Source: Ruminococcus sp. (GTDB lineage: Bacteria > Bacillota > Clostridia > Oscillospirales > Ruminococcaceae). Taken from it: a stretch of DNA of 34,523 nt. Below, one piece after another: positions 21,156-27,853 of this stretch. Under the pieces are notes generated by a model. It had not been told where the DNA came from. It was given only the letters and a program-made list of their open reading frames with translations, and did not search any database. Position 1 is the stretch's first letter. Each line of letters opens with the position of its first letter. The stretch lies in assembly GCA_017624895.1 (NCBI GenBank), contig JAGAMB010000070.1:1-34523 (forward strand), given 5' to 3'. A program made the position numbers and the translations under genes.

Positions 21156-23294
21156 TTAATTATAATTCGGACTTACATAAATATTGAATTTACCCTCGAT
21201 CTCAGCCCACAGAGTATATCCGCTTTTGAGCAGAGAATTTTCGTATTTTTCGAACATATCAGAACGTACAGGAATTGCCATATAATCATATTTTTCAACG
21301 TCCTTTATCGTTCCGTCCTCATTAATATCGTTGCCATCAAATATATAGATCTCATCATGATCAGCAACGTGAGGGATTATAAATGTATCAGTTCCCACAG
21401 AAGCATCCTTTGGAATAGTATCAAGCATTACTTCAAGAGAGTCAAAATAACCTTTATCACTATGATAATTGCGGTAGTTATTCCACTTATGCGAGCTGTT
21501 GCTGAATGTCATAATAAGAGCTGCCGCACCAAGCACAACAGGGATAGTCTGTTTACCGCGCTGTCCCATATCATCAACATTGATAACACACATATAAAGA
21601 ATAAGACAAACAGGTCCGAAAATGTACTGGAATCCAACATCTGCAGCATATACATATCCTGCACCTATAACAAGATTCATTACAATAAATGGTACCATAA
21701 GCATAAATCTTCTGATTTTCTTAGTAAAGAAAGGTATAAACAGCATAGGCGCCATAATTTGCAGGAAGAACCTTAAACTGCCCTCTTTGATGAGCAGACT
21801 CAGCAGATACGCAGGATCCAGGAACGCATTCTTTACTACCTCAGTAAGACCGCCTGAACTGTCGATCATCAGAATACCAAAACGGCTGCCCATCATCATC
21901 TGACCATCACCGTTTTCAGTAAGCCAGTTTGTGATGAAAAGCATATACGCACCTGCAAAAAGTGCCATAATAAGACCGTTCATACGGCGGATATTTCCCT
22001 TATCCTCAAAGAACAGATAAAGTCCTATACATACAACATAAAGCGGTGCGTCCTCCTTGACAATACAGGTGAGAACCGACATAATGTAGAACATAATGTA
22101 ATTCTTCCTGTCAACTGCCCAGAGAAGCCACATAAGAATTGTAGGAAGAAATGCATTCTCGTGAAATTCATAGTAGCAAGGAGCAACAATACCTACACAG
22201 AATACATAGGCAAGTCCCATAAAGAACAGGGAAAGTCCCTTGAAATTGTGTCTTTTCGCAATGAGTAACATCGGAACGACACCGCCCATTGCCATAACAG
22301 CCTGAGCAACAAGGAGTGTTTCAGCCTTGGGGAACATCTTGAATACAGGCACAAGAGCATAGAAAATGTATGAAGCGTGTATTTTGAAGTGGGAAATCGT
22401 ATACTCACGCTCGCAGGTTGTAATAGCTGTTCCGTCATCAATAAGAGAGTGGTACATCTGAACAAAAAGTCCGAAATCGTGACAGGCTGTTCCAAAGCTT
22501 CTATGAGTACAGATCGTTGTTATGCTGACAAATACTACAACTCCAGCCGCTGCTGCAAGAACAAGGAGTCCCCATATCCACCATGGGATCTTATTGAACA
22601 GCTTTTGTGACTTCAGCTTATTTATGGAATAGTAAATCAGTACAGAGGAAACGATCATTGTTCCCAAACTCAGATAAAAATCAGATGACCGCCATAAAAT
22701 GAGCAGATCAAAATAAATAACAGCTCCCACAGCACCTAACTGATCGAAAACGCGCAGTTTTTTCGGTGCCGCATAGTGTATGAGCGACATAAAAACGAAT
22801 ACGGACGCCATAAGCACCAAAGTCAGAGGGAAGCTTATCTGAGGAATATACTCTTTCCATTTTTCAATAGCCGCACTCTTTACTGAGCTGCCTTCTGTCA
22901 TTATTTCCGCAAGATTCATTCCCGAAATAAGGAAGAATACTGTGATAAGGCGAGAAAGCAGCACATCAGGTATACCGATGCGTTCAAGAAATTCCGCCGC
23001 TTTTTCCTTTAGGCTGATTTTCTTTTCGGGAACCGCAGCTTCCGCTGTTTCAGAGGTAGTTTCACCCTCAGCTTCCGCTGTTTCTGAGCTGATTTCACCC
23101 TCAGCTTCCGCTGTTTCTGAGCTGATTTCACCCTCAGCTTCAGTTACTTCCGCCGTTTCAATATTCGTAGGAGCTTCTGCATCATCTGATATGCTAATCT
23201 CCTCAGAGGCAGTTTCTTCGGAAATTATGTTTTCAAAGCTGTCCAAAAGCTCATCAGCAGACGGTTCAATTAAATTTTTTTCTTTTTCGTCCAT
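21156..23294 (-). CDS. DUF2079 multi-pass membrane protein with repetitive acidic N-terminus
   Basis: The 712-residue protein starts with about 90 residues rich in Glu, Ala, Ser and Thr, including three 11-residue repeats of the form A-E-A-E-G-E-I-S-S-E-T. About a dozen hydrophobic segments follow, and a short soluble C-terminal part with a Y-D-Y-M-A-I-P-V-R segment. The membrane part fits DUF2079: an early H-R-S-F-G-T-A-x-x-D-F-G-L-F-x-Q motif after a membrane helix, then H-F-K-I-H-A-S and Y-E-F-H-E-N-A-F. These polar loops resemble GT-C glycosyltransferases, so a lipid-linked sugar transferase is possible but unproven. AGGAGG precedes the ATG at 23294. It is monocistronic, with a strong promoter and a structured leader. 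Confidence 0.85.
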   Translation of the reverse strand: MDEKEKNLIEPSADELLDSFENIISEETASEEISISDDAEAPTNIETAEVTEAEGEISSETAEAEGEISSETAEAEGETTSETAEAAVPEKKISLKEKAAEFLERIGIPDVLLSRLITVFFLISGMNLAEIMTEGSSVKSAAIEKWKEYIPQISFPLTLVLMASVFVFMSLIHYAAPKKLRVFDQLGAVGAVIYFDLLILWRSSDFYLSLGTMIVSSVLIYYSINKLKSQKLFNKIPWWIWGLLVLAAAAGVVVFVSITTICTHRSFGTACHDFGLFVQMYHSLIDDGTAITTCEREYTISHFKIHASYIFYALVPVFKMFPKAETLLVAQAVMAMGGVVPMLLIAKRHNFKGLSLFFMGLAYVFCVGIVAPCYYEFHENAFLPTILMWLLWAVDRKNYIMFYIMSVLTCIVKEDAPLYVVCIGLYLFFEDKGNIRRMNGLIMALFAGAYMLFITNWLTENGDGQMMMGSRFGILMIDSSGGLTEVVKNAFLDPAYLLSLLIKEGSLRFFLQIMAPMLFIPFFTKKIRRFMLMVPFIVMNLVIGAGYVYAADVGFQYIFGPVCLILYMCVINVDDMGQRGKQTIPVVLGAAALIMTFSNSSHKWNNYRNYHSDKGYFDSLEVMLDTIPKDASVGTDTFIIPHVADHDEIYIFDGNDINEDGTIKDVEKYDYMAIPVRSDMFEKYENSLLKSGYTLWAEIEGKFNIYVSPNYN
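23036..23134 (-). repeat. Three tandem 33-bp repeats inside the DUF2079 gene
   Basis: Units at 23036-23068, 23069-23101 and 23102-23134 are in frame and each encodes 11 residues. The second and third look identical base for base; the first differs at several positions. A decayed partial unit follows. Such repeats change number by replication slippage. Confidence 0.9.
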
Positions 23295-23319
23295 TTTAAT
23301 CCTCCTGCGCCATATTATC

Positions 23320-23361
23320 GTCTATAATCCGGCAAACCCGTTAGTTTGCGCACAAATAGAC
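23320..23361 (-). ncRNA. Symmetric 5' leader hairpin of the DUF2079 gene
   Basis: GTCTAT (23320-23325) pairs with ATAGAC (23356-23361), and GCAAAC (23332-23337) with GTTTGC (23344-23349). Two 6-nt strands form a symmetric internal loop, and the apical loop is 6 nt. The fold starts at the predicted transcription start. It may stabilise the mRNA or bind a ligand; no known class is recognised. Confidence 0.4.
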
Positions 23362-23368
23362 ATTATAT

Positions 23369-23397
23369 AGTATATCAAATTTAATATAAACTGTCAA
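23369..23397 (-). promoter_or_regulatory. Promoter of the DUF2079 gene
   Basis: Minus-strand TTGACA (23392-23397), 17-bp spacer and TATACT (23369-23374). Predicted start near 23362. Confidence 0.8.
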
Positions 23398-23429
23398 TAG
23401 ACAATTTGTTAACAAGCGTGAAGATAACA

Positions 23430-23463
23430 AAAACACCGTGCATTTCATTCTGCACGGTGTTTT
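23430..23463 (-). terminator. Terminator of the lipoprotein gene
   Basis: A perfect 13-bp stem AAAACACCGTGCA (23430-23442) pairs with 23451-23463 around an 8-nt loop. On the minus strand the stem ends in TTTT and is followed by TGTTA. It lies 15 bp beyond the stop codon. Confidence 0.9.
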
Positions 23464-23477
23464 AAAGATTCATTCAA

Positions 23478-24365
23478 TTATTCCTTGATTTTTCCGCCGC
23501 CGATATCTGTATCTCTTGCAATCTTCTCAAATTCGCCTGAGGGATGAGCCTCAACAAATTCAAGTGCGTTGCTGTCAAAGTAGAACCAGATACAGAAAGC
23601 AACAAGTCCTGAGTTATTCTTGATATTGATGTTGAAATCAATTGTATCGCCCTGCTTACAAGCAATTGCGTCACCGTAGAATACCATACCTGTTTCGTTT
23701 GATACGTCAACAGCCTCAATTTCGCCGTTGTTTACACGGATAACACCATCAATTGTCTTTTCAGGGTAGATTGCCACACCTGCAACGTCAGAAAGATCAG
23801 GAGAAATTCTGATTTGATAATCGCCGTCAGGAATATCTTCCTTAACTTTAAATGTAGCTGTAATCATCTCATCTTCAAAGAAGAAATTTTCATCCTTTGA
23901 AATATCGAGCCACATTGCATATCTTCCGTCCTCCTTAGCTGTATACGCAGGAGTTGTGGGTGTTTCAACAGGCTTTGTAACAATGCTTGTAACAATATTT
24001 GTAACCTTTACAGCCTCTGTTACTGTTCCGCCTGCTTCGTCAGTAGCTTCCTGACCGTCAGCCTCTGTTACAGGAACGTAAACTGTAGCAGGCTGTCCGT
24101 CTGCCTCTGTTACTTCTTCGACCTCTGTAGCAACTTCGGTTGCAGGCTCTGCCTCTGTAGCGGGAGCAACAGGATCAGCAGCATCGAGATCAGCATTTGG
24201 ATCGCCAGGTGTAAGCGCATTGTCAGCAGCTGCACCTACCTCAAAAGGATACTGCATAGGTGCAGATGTAGACTCCTCTTCTTTCTTTTGACAGCTTGCG
24301 AATGAAGCAGCAGCAACTGCAAGTACAGCAAAAATTGCTACTATTCTCTTTGTAATATTTTTCAT
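23478..24365 (-). CDS. Surface lipoprotein with Thr/Glu-rich linker and cohesin-like C-terminal domain
   Basis: The 295-residue product begins with a basic N-terminus (M-K-N-I-T-K-R), a hydrophobic core and the lipobox F-A-S-C, so Cys24 would be lipid-modified and the protein anchored outside the membrane. Residues of about 25-150 form a low-complexity linker of Ala, Thr, Glu and Val with repeated V-T-E-A-D-G-Q. The C-terminal part (about 150-295) is predicted beta-rich and has a G-D-T-I-D-F-N-I-N-I-K-N stretch, then A-F-C-I-W-F-Y-F-D. This resembles the start of cohesin-type beta-sandwiches that bind dockerins in Ruminococcus, but conservation is weak. AAAGGA upstream supports the start at 24365; the earlier ATG at 24383 has none. 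It is monocistronic. A carbohydrate-related or surface-binding role is inferred. Confidence 0.65.
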   Translation of the reverse strand: MKNITKRIVAIFAVLAVAAASFASCQKKEEESTSAPMQYPFEVGAAADNALTPGDPNADLDAADPVAPATEAEPATEVATEVEEVTEADGQPATVYVPVTEADGQEATDEAGGTVTEAVKVTNIVTSIVTKPVETPTTPAYTAKEDGRYAMWLDISKDENFFFEDEMITATFKVKEDIPDGDYQIRISPDLSDVAGVAIYPEKTIDGVIRVNNGEIEAVDVSNETGMVFYGDAIACKQGDTIDFNINIKNNSGLVAFCIWFYFDSNALEFVEAHPSGEFEKIARDTDIGGGKIKE

Positions 24366-24410
24366 GTTTTCAAGTCCTTTCATATGTATATATTAAAACC
24401 TTAGTCGTCA

Positions 24411-24428
24411 GAGATATGATCATATCTC
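24411..24428. promoter_or_regulatory. Perfect 18-bp palindrome at the lipoprotein transcription start
   Basis: GAGATATGA followed directly by TCATATCTC forms an exact palindrome at 24411-24428, beginning at the predicted +1 of the promoter at 24435-24463. It could be an operator for a dimeric repressor or a 5' mRNA hairpin. Confidence 0.5.
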
Positions 24429-24434
24429 ATATAT

Positions 24435-24463
24435 ATTATACACAACATACTTATTTTTGTCAA
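24435..24463 (-). promoter_or_regulatory. Promoter of the lipoprotein gene
   Basis: Minus-strand TTGACA (24458-24463), 17-bp spacer and TATAAT (24435-24440), a full consensus match. The leader is about 60 nt. Between it and the anti-sigma stop at 24561 I see no other feature. Confidence 0.85.
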
Positions 24464-24560
24464 GCGGCATATTGAATTGTAATCTTTTATTAGTAAAAGC
24501 TTCATTGAATTTTCATCATATGCACACAAAAGACATAAAATCAGCACGAAGTTCATCTTA

Positions 24561-25343
24561 TCAGGCGTTTTCATTGTACATCCTGAAAATATCACGCATT
24601 AAATTCTCATCAAAGCTTCCGTCAGACGTACAGCTCCATACAAATCTTCCGTTTTCTTTAATAACATAGAAAATAAGTGTTTCACCGCCGCTGTATTTCA
24701 CAGTAATCTCCGAAAGCAGCCCTTTACGCCCCTGTGATTCTTCAAACATATCGGTTGAATAATATGTTCTGCAATCCGCTTCCACCTCCTTCGCGTCGCC
24801 GATCAGCACATTATAGGCATTTACAAGATTGGCAGCATAACCATTGGCTTTTTCAAGCTCCGCTTCCGGTATAGAACCCGTTTCTTTATCTCCCATATTT
24901 TCAAAATATACCGCCTCAACGTTATTTAATGAAATCTGTTTCGCAAAGGAATGGAATTTTCCGTTTTCAATCAAATTTGAAAATTCTTCAATCTCGTTGT
25001 TTCTTGCTATTGTTTCAAAGCTTGGAATCTTCTCATTCTGCCAGAACATATTCCCCCAAAGCACCGCAGACGGAATCGAAACTGCTAAAACAGCACATAT
25101 TGCGGCTATAACAGCCTTTTTTGACCGTTTGATTTTACGGTTGACTTTCTTCATTGCCTTTGCTTCATCGGGAATTTTTTCGGGAGTTTTCTCCTCAATT
25201 TCAACTTCCTCCGACAACCTGCGGCAGGACTCACAATTTTCAATATGCTCCTTTACGATTTCCGCAGTTTCCTCTGAACAGAGATTTTCAGCGTATAACG
25301 GCAAAATATCCTTTACAACACAACATTTAATTTCCTGACTCAT
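24561..25343 (-). CDS. Anti-sigma factor with zinc-finger domain and one membrane helix
   Basis: The 260-residue protein has an N-terminal zf-HC2-type anti-sigma domain with H-x3-C-x2-C (His33, Cys37, Cys40), a charged linker, one membrane helix (about 77-97) and an external domain of about 160 residues. This layout fits ZAS-type anti-sigma factors that hold an ECF sigma factor at the membrane until a signal releases it. The extracellular part is not recognised. The ATG overlaps the TGA of the sigma gene by 4 bases, so the two are translated together. No terminator is clear after it. Confidence 0.85.
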   Translation of the reverse strand: MSQEIKCCVVKDILPLYAENLCSEETAEIVKEHIENCESCRRLSEEVEIEEKTPEKIPDEAKAMKKVNRKIKRSKKAVIAAICAVLAVSIPSAVLWGNMFWQNEKIPSFETIARNNEIEEFSNLIENGKFHSFAKQISLNNVEAVYFENMGDKETGSIPEAELEKANGYAANLVNAYNVLIGDAKEVEADCRTYYSTDMFEESQGRKGLLSEITVKYSGGETLIFYVIKENGRFVWSCTSDGSFDENLMRDIFRMYNENA

Positions 25344-25837
25344 ATTTCATTCTCCTTTTCAAGCTGTCGTATAATTTTCTCCTTTGCACGAAAAAATGTA
25401 ACCCTTGCCCAGTTAGCACTTTCACCAAATAAATTCCCTATGTCGTTGAATTTCAGTTCCGCAAAGACGCGCAGAGTAAAAACCTCCTTATATGGCTCCT
25501 CAAGGGTATGTAAGACACGGTGGATAGCCTGCGACTGCATCTTATTGTTCAGCTGTTCCTCAACAGAATCATCAGCTGCAAACTCCAGACTGTCATCAAT
25601 GGGAATATTTTTATTTTCCGCACGTTTAGCGTAATTAAGCCATATATTACGTGCTATACGGCAGAGATACGTTTTCAGCGAACATTCACCCTTGAATTTA
25701 TCAATAGACATTACAGCATTGAGCATCGTTTCCTGCATTATATCCTCCGCAAGAGTTTCATTGCGGCAGAGATTGAATATGTACCGATACAGCTCCTTGG
25801 CATAATTTTTATAAATATCATCAAGGATTTTATCCAT
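25340..25837 (-). CDS. RNA polymerase sigma factor, ECF (sigma-70 family)
   Basis: The 165-residue protein shows region 2 (L-C-R-N-E-T-L-A-E-D-I-M-Q-E-T-M, then T-Y-L-C-R-I-A-R-N-I-W) and region 4 with E-V-F-T-L-R-V-F-A-E-L-K-F-N-D-I-G-N as its helix-turn-helix. The length and spacing fit ECF sigma factors; region 3 is absent. I chose the ATG at 25837 because AAAGGGGG lies 7 nt upstream; the ATG at 25843 is too close, and the frame otherwise opens with GTG at 25855. It heads a two-gene unit with its anti-sigma factor. The promoter has housekeeping boxes, so autoregulation is not evident. Confidence 0.9.
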   Translation of the reverse strand: MDKILDDIYKNYAKELYRYIFNLCRNETLAEDIMQETMLNAVMSIDKFKGECSLKTYLCRIARNIWLNYAKRAENKNIPIDDSLEFAADDSVEEQLNNKMQSQAIHRVLHTLEEPYKEVFTLRVFAELKFNDIGNLFGESANWARVTFFRAKEKIIRQLEKENEI

Positions 25838-25891
25838 TCTCATTCCCCCTTTCACTTATACAGACAACTGAAATCAAAAAGTGTTACAGAT

Positions 25892-25920
25892 ATTATATCA
25901 AAAAAATCAAAAATTTTCAA
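25892..25920 (-). promoter_or_regulatory. Promoter of the sigma/anti-sigma operon
   Basis: Minus-strand TTGAAA (25915-25920), 17-bp spacer rich in T, and TATAAT (25892-25897). It is divergent from, and only 16 bp away from, the promoter of the HD-domain gene. Confidence 0.75.
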
Positions 25921-25936
25921 ATCAAGAAAATTCCTA

Positions 25937-25965
25937 TTGATTTTCTGAAGAAAATGATGTATAAT
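25937..25965 (+). promoter_or_regulatory. Promoter of the HD-domain/metY operon
   Basis: TTGATT (25937-25942), 17-bp spacer and TATAAT (25960-25965). The leader of about 36 nt contains the ribosome site AAAGGGGA. No S-box or other methionine riboswitch fits in this short leader. Confidence 0.75.
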
Positions 25966-26007
25966 AAGTGTAGTATACGTGCTGTCCTGTAAAGAAAGGG
26001 GAAGCTT

Positions 26008-26514
26008 ATGCTCAACGCTATTTGCTCAAAAAAGGAGCTTACTCTCTGCACATATTATAACTGCATCAGCGATATTGTGAATATGCCTGAGATACTGCGC
26101 CTTAAAGAGATCACTCATCATATCTCAACAACGAGATTTCAGCATTGCTTAAACGTATCCTACCACGGCTATCTGATATGCCGCTGTCTTGGACTTGACG
26201 CACGTTCGGCTGCAAGAGCCGGTCTGCTCCATGACCTTTTCTACTACGACCGACGGGAATATAACGTCAGCCGTAAAAAGCATCAGCCGAAGCACAGCCG
26301 CTGCCATTCGGATATTGCGCTGAAAAACGCCCTGAAGCTCACTACTGTCAATCCCAAAGAGTATGATATGATAGTGAAGCATATGTGGCCGATGACTCTC
26401 GCTTTTCCGAAATACAAGGAAACATATATTATTACCCTTGTGGATAAATACTGTGCTATACTTGAATTCTGCATACCAAAATTCAGAAAATTCATAAGAA
26501 AAACAGGAGGATAA
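26008..26514 (+). CDS. HD-domain phosphohydrolase
   Basis: The 168-residue protein has the HD-superfamily metal site: His46, His75-Asp76 in A-G-L-L-H-D, and Asp146, with additional histidines at 100 and 125 in a His-rich insert. It should be a cytoplasmic metal-dependent phosphohydrolase acting on a nucleotide or similar compound; the substrate is unknown. The insert with K-H-Q-P-K-H-S-R-C-H is unusual and could bind metal. It is followed after 4 bp by metY, with which it shares a promoter. GAAAGGGGAA precedes the ATG at 26008. Confidence 0.8.
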   Translation: MLNAICSKKELTLCTYYNCISDIVNMPEILRLKEITHHISTTRFQHCLNVSYHGYLICRCLGLDARSAARAGLLHDLFYYDRREYNVSRKKHQPKHSRCHSDIALKNALKLTTVNPKEYDMIVKHMWPMTLAFPKYKETYIITLVDKYCAILEFCIPKFRKFIRKTGG

Positions 26515-26518
26515 TCCA

Positions 26519-27787
26519 ATGAACATCGAAACCAAATGTCTTCATTCGGGCTACACACCCAAAAATACCGAGCCGAGAGTTGTACCGATAGTACAGAGTA
26601 CAACCTATGTCTATGACTCAACCGACGATGTAGCCGCTGTATTTGACGACCCCACAAAGAGCCTTATTTACTCACGCTTTGAAAATCCCACAGTAATGGC
26701 TGTTGAGGATAAGATTGCCGCATTAGAAGGCGGTATCGGTGCTATGTGTACATCAAGCGGTCAGGCTGCTTCAATGTGTTCATTGCTGAATATTCTTCAG
26801 GCAGGCGACAGCTTTATTTCAACAACAACAATTTATGGCGGAACAGTTAATCTTTTCGCTGTAACTCTCAAAAAACTTGGTATTGAGTGCATTTTCGTTT
26901 CACCCGATGCTACAGAGGAGGAAATTCAGGCTGCATTCAAGCCTAATACAAAGGCAGTTTTCGGCGAAACTCTTGCAAATCCCGCACTTTCCGTTCTTGA
27001 TATTGAGAAGTTTGCAAAAATCGCTCATAAGAACGATGTTCCACTTATCATTGACAACACATTCCCCACACCTATTCTTTGCCGTCCTATTGAACACGGT
27101 GCTGATATTGTAATTCACTCCACATCAAAGTATATGGACGGTCACGCTGTACAGGTCGGCGGAGTTATTGTTGATTCAGGTAACTTCAACTGGGCAAACG
27201 GCAAATTCCCCGAATTTACTGAGCCTGACGAAAGCTATCACGGCATAGTTTATACAGAAACATATGGTAAGGCAGCATACATAATCAAGGCAAGAATGCA
27301 GCTTATGAGAGATTTAGGCTGCTATCCTGCTGCACAGTCTGCATTCTACCTCAATTTAGGGCTTGAAACTCTCGCTATAAGAATGAAGCAGTACTGCGAA
27401 AATGCAAAGATCGTAGCTGAATATCTTGAATCAAATGAAATGGTTGAATCCGTAAATTATCCCGGATTAAAGAGCAGTCCTTATTATGACCTTGCACAGA
27501 AGTATCTCCCACTTGGTTCAAGCGGCGTTATCTCCTTTGTTATCAAGGGCGGACGTGATACAGCTGTCAAGTTTATGGACTCCCTCAGCCTTGCGTCAAA
27601 CGAGGTACACGTAGCAGATATCCGCACTTGTGTTCTTCACCCTGCAAGTGCAACTCACCGTCAGCTTACAGACGAACAGCTTGTAGCCTGCGGAATTAAT
27701 GGCGGAATGATAAGATTCTCCGTTGGTCTTGAAAACGTAAATGATATTCTTGATGACCTTAAAAAGGCATTTGAGGCTATAAAGTAA
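26519..27787 (+). CDS. metY: O-acetylhomoserine sulfhydrylase (aminocarboxypropyltransferase)
   Basis: The 422-residue PLP enzyme of the Cys/Met metabolism family makes homocysteine from O-acetylhomoserine and sulfide. The cofactor lysine is Lys204 in S-T-S-K-Y, and Asp179 in I-I-D-N-T-F binds the pyridine nitrogen. Y-S-R-F-x-N-P-T (51-58) and S-S-G-Q-A-A (79-84) are the usual phosphate-binding motifs. A length of about 425 with Y-S-R-F-E-N-P-T separates it from the shorter cystathionine enzymes (about 380). It follows the HD-domain gene by 4 bp and ends at a strong terminator. Assignment to MetY rather than a related gamma-synthase is by length and motif style. Confidence 0.88.
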   Translation: MNIETKCLHSGYTPKNTEPRVVPIVQSTTYVYDSTDDVAAVFDDPTKSLIYSRFENPTVMAVEDKIAALEGGIGAMCTSSGQAASMCSLLNILQAGDSFISTTTIYGGTVNLFAVTLKKLGIECIFVSPDATEEEIQAAFKPNTKAVFGETLANPALSVLDIEKFAKIAHKNDVPLIIDNTFPTPILCRPIEHGADIVIHSTSKYMDGHAVQVGGVIVDSGNFNWANGKFPEFTEPDESYHGIVYTETYGKAAYIIKARMQLMRDLGCYPAAQSAFYLNLGLETLAIRMKQYCENAKIVAEYLESNEMVESVNYPGLKSSPYYDLAQKYLPLGSSGVISFVIKGGRDTAVKFMDSLSLASNEVHVADIRTCVLHPASATHRQLTDEQLVACGINGGMIRFSVGLENVNDILDDLKKAFEAIK

Positions 27788-27801
27788 CATCAGATGACGC
27801 G

Positions 27802-27834
27802 AAAAAGCGTACCCGTAAAAAGGTACGCTTTTTT
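27802..27834. terminator. Bidirectional terminator between metY and the topoisomerase A gene
   Basis: A 12-bp stem AAAAAGCGTACC (27802-27813) pairs with 27822-27833 around an 8-nt loop. It is flanked by A and T runs and serves two convergent operons. Confidence 0.9.
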
Positions 27835-27853
27835 ATTTACACATTAATACACA

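Noticed and set aside
22942..23370. Plus-strand Ser/Val-rich open frame opposite the DUF2079 N-terminus
   Set aside because: It is the complement of the 33-bp repeats; the minus-strand frame has the ribosome site and promoter.
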